From the NCBI GenBank assembly GCA_023412655.1, contig JAEYNH010000219.1, positions 1 through 13,238 on the forward strand: 13,238 nt of DNA, in the 5' to 3' direction. Shown here piece after piece: positions 5,864-12,257 of the stretch; positions within the stretch are counted from its first letter, which is position 1; each line of letters opens with the position of its first letter. A model generated the notes under the pieces. It had not been told where the DNA came from and ran no database searches. It saw only the letters and a program-made list of their open reading frames with translations. Source of the stretch: Pseudomonadota bacterium. GTDB taxonomy: Bacteria > Pseudomonadota > Alphaproteobacteria > Caulobacterales > Caulobacteraceae. The position numbers and the translations under genes were made by a program.

Positions 5864-7312
5864 TCAGGCCGCCAGCTTCCAGGCGAACCTCAGGTCCTCG
5901 ACGAACATGGCGTAGCCCTTCGCCTTGGCTTCGGCGTCGGGCACGCGCAGCAGGTAGGATGGGTGATAGGTGATGACCCCCTGGGCCTGGTCGGAGAGCT
6001 GCAGCGCCTGCTGGCGGAACTTGCCGATGGGCGTGGGCTTGCCGAACACCGAAAGGCCCGCCGTGGCGCCCAGGGCCACGATCACCCGCGGGCGGACGAT
6101 CCGGCGCTCGCCGTCCAGCCACCAGCGGCAAGCGCTGACCTCGGCGGTGTTGGGCGTCTGATGGATGCGCCGCTTGCCCCGCAGCTCGTGCTTGAAGTGT
6201 TTCACGGCGTTGGTGACGAAGGTTTCGGCCCGCGGCACGCCGGCCTCGGCCAGGGCCCGGTCGAGCATCTGACCTGCGGGACCCACGAAGGGATGGCCGG
6301 CGAGATCCTCCTGGTCCCCGGGCTGCTCGCCCACGAACATCAGCCGGGCCTGCCGCGGCCCCTCGCCCGCGACGCCTTGCGTGGCGTCGCGCCACAGGTC
6401 GCAGCGGCGGCAGACCTGCACGCCGGCGGCGATCTCCTCCAGGGTGGTGGGCGCCTGGCCGTCGTATGGCGCATCGCGGCTGGCCCGCACAGCGGCCTTC
6501 ACGATGCGGCGGTCGGGTTCTGAAGGGGCCTGGCGGACCATCTCGCTCGTCCTCGCCTCAGCCTGGGCGATCAGTTCGGGAATGAGCCCCGCTTCCGGCA
6601 GGTTCCGCCAGTAGCGCTTGGGCATCTCCTTCTGCATGGCCTGCACCTTCAGGCGGGCGGGATTGAAGATCGAGGCGTAGTAGGTGCGCCAGTAGTCCTC
6701 GAGGGCGTCGGAACTGGGCGCATCCGCCGGGTCCGCTCCGGGCGTGAAGGCGAGGGACTCCAGGTCCCAGTGGGCGCAGACGTCAGGGGTCAGGATCGAC
6801 CAGCGCATGTTGGCGAAGCGGCCCGCAAAGAAGGGGGCGGTGGCTTCGGTCACCCGGTGGGCCGGCTCGAACCAGGCCACATAGGTCTCGACGTCTGGGA
6901 TGTCGCCGTCCCGGTCCTCCACCCGGCGGAAGCGGACGAAGGCCTTCATCTTGTGCGCCGCCTTGGAGACAGCCTGGCTCAAGAGGCGGGCGCGGGCGAC
7001 GTCGGGATCGGTGGTGATGCGCAGCAGATCGGGCTCGTCCTGCAGCCGCCACAGCAGCCTGTACAAGAGGGCGAAGCGCTCGTCGGAGCGGTGCAGGATC
7101 ACCTGGGCCGCCAGGTCGACGAATTCGCGCGGAACCGTGAAGGCGCCGCTCGGGGCGGGGGCGGGTCCGGCCTCGCCGGGGGCGAAGAGGCTGGCGTCGC
7201 CATCGACGGTCCACAGCGCCGCCTCGGGGGGCACATGCGCGGCCCGCAGGTTGCGGGCGGCCGTCCGCCAGCCGGAGAAGTCGGTCTCGGAGGCCAGGCG
7301 CACCACCTGCAT
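5864..7312 (-). CDS. UdgX family uracil-DNA-binding protein fused to radical-SAM-linked DNA metabolism domain
   Basis: 482 residues with two modules. Residues 1 to about 275 match the TIGR03915/DUF4130 'probable DNA metabolism protein' (ERFALLYRLLWRL, VSKAAHKMKAFVRFR, HRVTEATAPFFAGRFANMRWSI in fragments), a family found beside DNA-repair-type radical SAM genes. Residues about 285-482 are a UdgX/family-4-like uracil-DNA glycosylase domain: CRRC (301-304), motif A GEQPGDQED (328-336), NAVKHF, KRRIH (380-384), ACRWW with Cys395 and YHPSYLL. Family knowledge: UdgX excises uracil and the KRRIH histidine (here His384) becomes covalently bound to the abasic site, leaving a protein-DNA adduct. Cys301, Cys304, Cys395 and perhaps His372 would ligate the 4Fe-4S cluster; His372 replaces a family-4 cysteine. 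Its ATG overlaps the radical SAM stop by one base (TGATG), implying translational coupling. Confidence 0.93.
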   Translation of the reverse strand: MQVVRLASETDFSGWRTAARNLRAAHVPPEAALWTVDGDASLFAPGEAGPAPAPSGAFTVPREFVDLAAQVILHRSDERFALLYRLLWRLQDEPDLLRITTDPDVARARLLSQAVSKAAHKMKAFVRFRRVEDRDGDIPDVETYVAWFEPAHRVTEATAPFFAGRFANMRWSILTPDVCAHWDLESLAFTPGADPADAPSSDALEDYWRTYYASIFNPARLKVQAMQKEMPKRYWRNLPEAGLIPELIAQAEARTSEMVRQAPSEPDRRIVKAAVRASRDAPYDGQAPTTLEEIAAGVQVCRRCDLWRDATQGVAGEGPRQARLMFVGEQPGDQEDLAGHPFVGPAGQMLDRALAEAGVPRAETFVTNAVKHFKHELRGKRRIHQTPNTAEVSACRWWLDGERRIVRPRVIVALGATAGLSVFGKPTPIGKFRQQALQLSDQAQGVITYHPSYLLRVPDAEAKAKGYAMFVEDLRFAWKLAA

Positions 7313-8541
7313 CAGAACAGCTCCAGCTGCTTGGGCGGCGGGGCCAGACGCGCCTTCAGATCGGCCACGTCGGTGAGCGCGCCGGGGCGCCAGTCGTCGG
7401 TGACCACGAACGGCTTGAGCCTGGCCACCCCGCGGGAGAGGCGCTTCAGGTCTTCCAGGGTGATGCGCTTGTGCCGGCGCAGGTCGAGGATGCGGTCGCA
7501 GGCGCGGACGCCCAGGCCTGGCACCCGCAGCAGGCGCTCGCGGTCGGCGATGTTGAGGTCGACGGGGAAATCGCCGCGGTTGCGCAGCGCCCAGGCGAGC
7601 TTGGGGTCGATGCTGAGATCGAGGTCCTCGCCCTCACCGATGATCTCACCGCGCGCGAAGCCGTAGAAGCGCATCAGCCAGTCCGCCTGATAGAGCCGGT
7701 GCTCGCGCACCAGCGGCGGACGCTGCAGCGGCAGGCGGGCGGTGGAGTCCGGAATCGGGGAGAAGGCGGAGTAATAGACCCGCCGCAGCCGGTAGGCGCC
7801 GTACAGGGCCTCCGAGCGCTTGAGGATCTCGCCGTCCGAGGCGCCGTCGGCTCCGACGATCATCTGGGTGGACTGGCCCGCCGGGGCGAACTTCGGCGGC
7901 CGGGCCGCGCGGGACGGCTCCTTGGCGGCCTCGACGCCCACGCGCACCGCGCCCATGGCCTTCTTGATGCCCGCAAGGTCCTTCTCGGGCGCGAACCTCG
8001 CCAGGCTCTCGTCCTTGGGCAGCTCGATGTTGATCGACAGGCGATCGGCATAAAGGCCCGCCTCGTTGACCAGGGCCGCAGAGGCCTCGGGGATCACCTT
8101 GAGGTGGATGTAGCCGCGGAAGTCGTGCGCCTCTCGCAGCAGCTTCGCCACGCGGACCATCTGCTCCATGGTGTAGTCGGCGCTGCGGATGATGCCGGAC
8201 GAGAGGAACAGGCCCTCGATGTAGTTGCGCTTGTAGAATCCGAGCGTCAGGTCGACGACCTCCTCGGCGGTGAAGCGGGCCCGGGGCGTGTTGGAGCTGA
8301 CCCGGTTCACGCAGTAGGCGCAGTCGTAGACGCAGAAGTTGGTCAGCAGGATCTTCAGCAGGCTGATGCAGCGCCCGTCCGGCGCATAGGCATGGCAGAT
8401 GCCCATGCCGCCGTCGGTGGAGCCCACGCCCTTCCCGCCCACGGAGTCGCGCTTCACGCTTCCGGACGAAGCGCAGGAGGCGTCGTACTTGGCCGCATCG
8501 GAGAGGATGGCGAGCTTTCGCTTGAGGTCCAGGAGCGCCAT
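7312..8541 (-). CDS. Putative DNA modification/repair radical SAM protein (TIGR03916-type)
   Basis: 409 residues, full length for the family. The radical SAM cluster motif C-x3-C-x2-C is at Cys70, Cys74 and Cys77 (CVYDCAYC). Before it, a family-typical GGMGICHAYAPDGRCISLLK segment (44-63) carries two more cysteines. A C-terminal helix-hairpin-helix (LLRVPGLGVRACDRIL, about 337-352) suggests DNA binding. The protein ends in QLELF, which fits the beta-sliding-clamp-binding consensus QL(S/D)LF closely. It would use S-adenosylmethionine and a 4Fe-4S cluster for radical chemistry on DNA or a DNA lesion; the reaction is not established and spore photoproduct lyase is only a distant analogue. It is first gene of the operon with the UdgX fusion. 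Start: ATG 8541-8539 with a weak AGGG upstream, only 14 bases from a LexA box. Confidence 0.93.
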   Translation of the reverse strand: MALLDLKRKLAILSDAAKYDASCASSGSVKRDSVGGKGVGSTDGGMGICHAYAPDGRCISLLKILLTNFCVYDCAYCVNRVSSNTPRARFTAEEVVDLTLGFYKRNYIEGLFLSSGIIRSADYTMEQMVRVAKLLREAHDFRGYIHLKVIPEASAALVNEAGLYADRLSINIELPKDESLARFAPEKDLAGIKKAMGAVRVGVEAAKEPSRAARPPKFAPAGQSTQMIVGADGASDGEILKRSEALYGAYRLRRVYYSAFSPIPDSTARLPLQRPPLVREHRLYQADWLMRFYGFARGEIIGEGEDLDLSIDPKLAWALRNRGDFPVDLNIADRERLLRVPGLGVRACDRILDLRRHKRITLEDLKRLSRGVARLKPFVVTDDWRPGALTDVADLKARLAPPPKQLELF

Positions 8542-8555
8542 GCACCAACCCTAAT

Positions 8556-8570
8556 GTTCCGTTTTTGTTC
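8556..8570 (-). promoter_or_regulatory. LexA/SOS box upstream of the radical SAM-UdgX operon
   Basis: GTTCCGTTTTTGTTC is a perfect GTTC-N7-GTTC, the known alphaproteobacterial LexA operator. It lies 14 bases upstream of the radical SAM start codon and 51 bases upstream of the transglutaminase start on the other strand. On the minus strand a TGGACA hexamer (8576-8571), resembling a -35 element, directly abuts the box, so bound LexA would occupy the promoter. The divergent DNA repair genes make a functional site likely. Confidence 0.8.
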
Positions 8571-8621
8571 TGTCCAGCCGCCGGCTGTGGAACCCACCTG
8601 CGGCAGATCGGTTCCGCCCGC

Positions 8622-9500
8622 ATGGCCCGCCTGCGCATCCGTCACGAGACGCTCTACACATACGAACGGCCGGTGGGCTTCGCCGCCCACCGCCTGCTGC
8701 TGCGCCCTCGGGACAGCCATGCGATCCGGGTGGTGGAGGCGGTGATGACCGTCTCGCCCCCGGGCGACACCCGCTGGCTGTACGACGCCCTGGGCAATTC
8801 GGTGTGCTGCTTCACGCCCGCCGGCGAGAGCACCGCCCTGTCGATCATCAGCGAGCTGGTCATAGAGCGCTATCCGGCGCCCCTGGCCGACATCCCGGTC
8901 CGCGATCCCCAGACGGCCAATCCCATCGTCTACACGCCTTCGGACCGGTCGGTGCTGTCGCCCTTCGTCGAGCCGGTGACCGAGGACCCGGAGGGGGCGC
9001 TGATCCGCTGGCTGCGGGCCCGGGTGGGAAGCCCGCACGAGACGGCGCTCGACTTCCTGATGCGGCTCAACCGCTCGATCCGGGAGGACTTCGAATACAA
9101 GGCGCGGGATCTGGGAGCGGCCCAGGAGCCGGCCTTCACCGTCCAGGCCGGTTCGGGCACCTGCCGGGACTTCGCCTGGCTGATGGTGGAGGCGCTGCGC
9201 CGGCTGGGCTACGCTGCGCGGTTCGTCACAGGATATCTCTATTCCCCGGGCGATACGGGCATCCGGGGCGCCGGCGCCACCCACGCCTGGTGCGAGGTCT
9301 TCCTGCCCGACCTTGGCTGGACCGAATTCGACCCCACCAACGGCCTGGCCGAGAGCGAGGACCTGATCCCGGTGGCGGTTGCGCGCACCCCTGCCGAAGC
9401 GGCGCCCATCTCGGGCGCCATCATGGGCGACGGAGGCGAGGCCACCCTCACCGTTCACGTGGATGTGCGCCCGGCGGATTCGCTCCCGGCGGCGGCCTGA
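8622..9500 (+). CDS. Transglutaminase family protein
   Basis: 292 residues from ATG 8622. An upstream in-frame ATG at 8565 lies inside the LexA box and adds 19 residues that do not look conserved, whereas MARLRIRHETLYTYERPVGF is the usual family opening. Residues 1 to about 110 form the bacterial transglutaminase-like N-terminal beta domain. The papain-like transglutaminase core follows with the full triad: Cys181 (GSGTCRDFAWL), His221 (THAWCEVFLP) and Asp237 (WTEFDPTNG). No signal peptide or membrane segment, so probably cytoplasmic. Family knowledge: such proteins are often peptidases or amidases rather than cross-linkers, and their substrates are mostly unknown. It is divergent from the SOS-type repair operon and shares its spacer. 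No strong ribosome binding site is seen. Confidence 0.9.
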   Translation: MARLRIRHETLYTYERPVGFAAHRLLLRPRDSHAIRVVEAVMTVSPPGDTRWLYDALGNSVCCFTPAGESTALSIISELVIERYPAPLADIPVRDPQTANPIVYTPSDRSVLSPFVEPVTEDPEGALIRWLRARVGSPHETALDFLMRLNRSIREDFEYKARDLGAAQEPAFTVQAGSGTCRDFAWLMVEALRRLGYAARFVTGYLYSPGDTGIRGAGATHAWCEVFLPDLGWTEFDPTNGLAESEDLIPVAVARTPAEAAPISGAIMGDGGEATLTVHVDVRPADSLPAAA

Positions 9501-9533
9501 GTCATGCTGACGGCGGCCAAGACGGAGGTCGCC

Positions 9534-9680
9534 ATGACGCGTGGTCTTCCCCAGCAGGACACCCTCGCCGGCTTCACCATCCCCAAGGCGGCGCGCACGC
9601 CGCAGCATGGCCAGAAGGCGGCTGAAGCCGCGCTCAAGAGACGCGAGCCGCGCAGCTTCACCCCGCGCCCGGGACACTAG
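9534..9680 (+). CDS. Small basic hypothetical protein (48 residues)
   Basis: ATG 9534 follows GGAGG (9524-9528) with a five-base spacer, 33 bases after the transglutaminase stop. An in-frame ATG at 9504 lacks such a site. The product is rich in Lys, Arg, Ala and Pro (AARTPQHGQKAAEAALKRREPRS... in its second half), with no hydrophobic segment. Third codon positions are mostly G or C, as in real genes here. I do not recognise a family. Its basic, disordered look would suit a nucleic-acid-associated or accessory protein, but no function can be given. It may be co-transcribed with the transglutaminase. Confidence 0.5.
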   Translation: MTRGLPQQDTLAGFTIPKAARTPQHGQKAAEAALKRREPRSFTPRPGH

Positions 9681-9796
9681 GCCACCGAACGACCAGATCC
9701 CCTGACGGCCCGACGGGACTCTGCTAGACCGGACCCGAAACCATTCCGGTTTTTCGAAAGGGAGCCGCCTGCCACGCAGCAGGCCGCCGTCAGGGA
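9681..9796 (+). other. Spacer between small ORF and MFS gene
   Basis: 116 bases without a gene. It holds a short AAACC/GGTTT stem (9738-9742, 9748-9752) followed by a five-T run (9750-9754) overlapping the stem, too weak to call a terminator. AAGGGAG (9757-9763) has no start codon at a useful distance behind it. A TAG (9725-9727) closes the MFS frame upstream. Probably contains the MFS promoter, which I could not locate. Confidence 0.3.
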
Positions 9797-11110
9797 TTGG
9801 ACGCCAGGAATCCACAGGACCCCGGGGACGGGGCGCAGGACGCCGCGGGCGATCTCGCCGATCGCGAGGCGGCCTATGAGCGCTATGTCTGGGACAACCT
9901 GAAGCGCAACTACATCGGCCACTACCTGCACGGCATGCTGGGCATGACCGGCTTTCGGCTGATCAACGCGCCCACCTTCCTGCCGGCCTATCTGCACGCG
10001 GTCTCGGGCTCGAACGCCATCGTCGGCCTGGGCCTGGCTCTCCAGCAACTGGGCGGGGTGATCGCGCCGATCTTCGGCGCCACCAAGGTCGAGCACCGGA
10101 CCAAGGTGATGCCCGCCGCCATCTGGATCGGGATGGGCGGGCGGCTGGCCATCCTGGGCATGGCCGCCGCCGGCTGGATGCTGTCGGGCCAGCCCCTGGT
10201 GTGGGCGCTGCTGGCCTTCATCTTCATGTTCGGCGTCTTCATGGGCGCCCAAAGGGTGGTCTTCGCGCTACTGATGGCCAAGGTCATCCCGATCAGCCGG
10301 CGTGGGCGGCTGCAGGCATGGCGCAACGCCACCGGCGGGCTGATCGCGGCCGTGCTCGCCTATTTGGCCGGCAAGTTCCTGATAGGCCAGAACCTGTTCG
10401 GCAACGGCTATTCCAGCACCTTCGTCCTGGCCTTCGTCCTGACGAGCGCCGGCCTCTGGGCCCTGCAGATGCTGATGAAGGAGCCGGAGCCGCCCACCCT
10501 GCGCGGGCGCGGCCGCTTCCGCGACCGGCTGCGCGAATTCCCCGCCCTGATCGCTCAGGACAAGGCCTATGGCGCCTTCCTGCTGGTGCAGATGCTGGCC
10601 ACCTCGGCGCGGATCGCGACCCCGTTCTACATCCTCTATGTGGGCAGCGTCGTCGGGACGGACGGGGCGACGCTGGGTCTGCTGTCCTTCGCCTTCCTGG
10701 GTGCCGACACAGCCTCCAACCTCGTCTGGGGCTACCTGGGCGACAAGACGGGGTTCCGCCTGGTGCTGGTGGCCTCGCTGGGAGCCTGGATCGGCTCGAC
10801 CCTGCTGCTGATGAACGTCCACGAGGGCTGGGCGATCTTCACCGCCTTCGCCGGGCTGGGCGCGGCGCTGTCCGGCTACATGATGGCCGCCCAGACCATG
10901 ATCCTGGAGTTCGGCGCCCGGGAAGACCTGCCCATGCGCATCGCGGTGTCCACCACCGCCGAGAGCATCACCGCAACCGCCGGGCCCCTGGTGGGCGGGG
11001 TGGTCGCCCAGATGTTCGGCTACACGGTGGTGTTCGGCGCGTCCCTGGGCTTCCTCTGCGCCGGCCTGCTGATCCTGCTGCTCGCGGTGCAGGACCCCCG
11101 GCGGCGCTAG
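9797..11110 (+). CDS. Major facilitator superfamily (MFS) transporter
   Basis: 437 residues with about a dozen hydrophobic membrane segments, so an inner-membrane secondary transporter. The second half shows an MFS motif-A-like loop, WGYLGDKTGFR (about 312-322), between membrane segments; the first half has a basic loop ISRRGRLQAWRNATGG (166-181). A cytoplasmic N-terminal stretch of about 45 residues (acidic, then AYERYVWDNLKRNYIGHYLHGMLGM) precedes the first membrane segment. Substrate unknown. Start: the frame has no upstream ATG after a TAG at 9725; TTG 9797, directly after CAGGGA, is the best early start, and the first in-frame ATG (about 9935) would cut conserved-looking sequence. It converges on the dehydrogenase gene with an 8-base gap. 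Confidence 0.9.
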   Translation: MDARNPQDPGDGAQDAAGDLADREAAYERYVWDNLKRNYIGHYLHGMLGMTGFRLINAPTFLPAYLHAVSGSNAIVGLGLALQQLGGVIAPIFGATKVEHRTKVMPAAIWIGMGGRLAILGMAAAGWMLSGQPLVWALLAFIFMFGVFMGAQRVVFALLMAKVIPISRRGRLQAWRNATGGLIAAVLAYLAGKFLIGQNLFGNGYSSTFVLAFVLTSAGLWALQMLMKEPEPPTLRGRGRFRDRLREFPALIAQDKAYGAFLLVQMLATSARIATPFYILYVGSVVGTDGATLGLLSFAFLGADTASNLVWGYLGDKTGFRLVLVASLGAWIGSTLLLMNVHEGWAIFTAFAGLGAALSGYMMAAQTMILEFGAREDLPMRIAVSTTAESITATAGPLVGGVVAQMFGYTVVFGASLGFLCAGLLILLLAVQDPRRR

Positions 11111-11122
11111 AGGCGGCGCTAG
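11101..11122. repeat. Ten-base tandem repeat containing both convergent stop codons
   Basis: GCGGCGCTAG occurs at 11101-11110 and again at 11113-11122, separated by AG, so a 12-base unit is nearly duplicated. The CTAG of the first copy gives the MFS stop (TAG 11108-11110). The CTAG of the second gives the dehydrogenase stop on the minus strand (TAG 11121-11119). Because CTAG is palindromic, a single copy could have closed both genes. Confidence 0.6.
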
Positions 11123-12195
11123 GCGGCCTCGCGCTTGCCCGAGGGGCCGGAGATCCGGTCGCGGGCGATCTCGTTGGCCACCTCGTGGGTCGGCCGGTGC
11201 TCGCGGGCGGCCTGTTCCAGCACCTCGTCGAGGGTCTGGGCCAGTCGGTCGAGCTTGGCGTCGACCCAGGTCGGGTCGAAGGCCTCGCCCAGCTCCAGGG
11301 CGCGGATCTCGCCGGCCACATTGATGATGCCGCCGCCGTTGATCACGTAGTCGGGCGCGTACAGCAGGCCCTTGTCGAAGATCATCCGCCCGGTCTCGGC
11401 GTCGGCCAGCTGGTTGTTGGCGCCCCCGGCGATGATGCGGGCCTGCAGCCGGGACAGGGTGTCGAGGTTGACCGCGCCGCCCATGGCGCAGGGGGCGAAC
11501 ACGTCGGCGGGAACGTCGAAGATGGCCGAGGGCGCCACGACCTGGGCGCCGGTGGCGGCGGCGACGCGCTCAATGGCCTCGCGGTTCACATCGGCGATGA
11601 TCAGCTTCGCCCCGGCCGCATGCAGCTTCTCGGCCAGATAGCCGCCCACGTGGCCGACGCCCTGGATCGCGACGGTGACGCCGTTCAGGTCCCGGTTCAG
11701 CGCCCGGCGCACGCACAGGCGCACGCCGCGGAACACGCCCTCGGCGGTCACAGGGCTGGGATCGCCGGACGCCGCCGGATGGCCTTCGAGGCCGGCCACA
11801 TAGCGGGTGCGGCGGCGGGCGTGCATCAGGTCGGAAGGCGAGACGCCCACGTCCTCGGCGGTCCAGTAGCGGCCGCCAAGGGTCTCGATGGCCGCGCCGA
11901 AGGCCTCGAACAGGGCCGGCGTCTTCTGGGTGCGGGCGTCGCCGATGATGACGCTCTTGCCGCCGCCCAGGTCCAGGTCGGCCATGGCGTTCTTGTAGGA
12001 CATGGCCCGCGACAGCTTCAGCGCATCCGTGAGCGCATCGTCGGCTGTGGGATAGGCCCACATACGGCATCCGCCGGCGGCAGGGCCCCGGACCGTGGAA
12101 TGGACGGCGATGATGCTCTTGAGGCCGGTTTTCTCGTCGAAGAAGGCGTGAACGCCCTCGTGGCCCTCGAAAGCCGGGGAATCAAACAAGGTCAT
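11119..12195 (-). CDS. Leu/Glu/Phe/Val dehydrogenase family amino acid dehydrogenase
   Basis: 358 residues, the length of leucine dehydrogenases and shorter than glutamate dehydrogenases. Substrate domain: GGCRMW (41-46) and YKNAMADLDLGGGKSVI with Lys68 and Lys80 at the same numbers as in characterised leucine dehydrogenases. The Rossmann motif G-x-G-x-x-G is at 179-184 (GVGHVG), followed by acidic Asp near 200 (IIADVN), which fits NAD rather than NADP. GGANNQL (about 267-273) and NGGGIINVAGE are also typical. It would deaminate a branched-chain or related amino acid to the 2-oxo acid with NADH formation, in the cytoplasm, feeding amino acid catabolism. Exact substrate is not fixed by sequence. 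No strong ribosome binding site precedes the ATG. It follows the hydrolase gene on the same strand after 62 bases. Confidence 0.92.
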   Translation of the reverse strand: MTLFDSPAFEGHEGVHAFFDEKTGLKSIIAVHSTVRGPAAGGCRMWAYPTADDALTDALKLSRAMSYKNAMADLDLGGGKSVIIGDARTQKTPALFEAFGAAIETLGGRYWTAEDVGVSPSDLMHARRRTRYVAGLEGHPAASGDPSPVTAEGVFRGVRLCVRRALNRDLNGVTVAIQGVGHVGGYLAEKLHAAGAKLIIADVNREAIERVAAATGAQVVAPSAIFDVPADVFAPCAMGGAVNLDTLSRLQARIIAGGANNQLADAETGRMIFDKGLLYAPDYVINGGGIINVAGEIRALELGEAFDPTWVDAKLDRLAQTLDEVLEQAAREHRPTHEVANEIARDRISGPSGKREAA

Positions 12196-12257
12196 GCCGC
12201 ACTCTCGCCTTCGGAAGCAACGTTTTCGCGCCAGCCTCTACGCCCTGGCGACACACC

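Noticed and set aside
9738..9754. AAACC/GGTTTTT stem before the MFS gene as an intrinsic terminator
   Set aside because: Five mostly A-T pairs are too weak, and the T-run is part of the stem.
12229..12250. CGCCAG/CTGGCG hairpin between hydrolase and dehydrogenase genes as a terminator
   Set aside because: The stem has only six pairs with a ten-base loop and no T-run on either strand. The two genes look co-transcribed.
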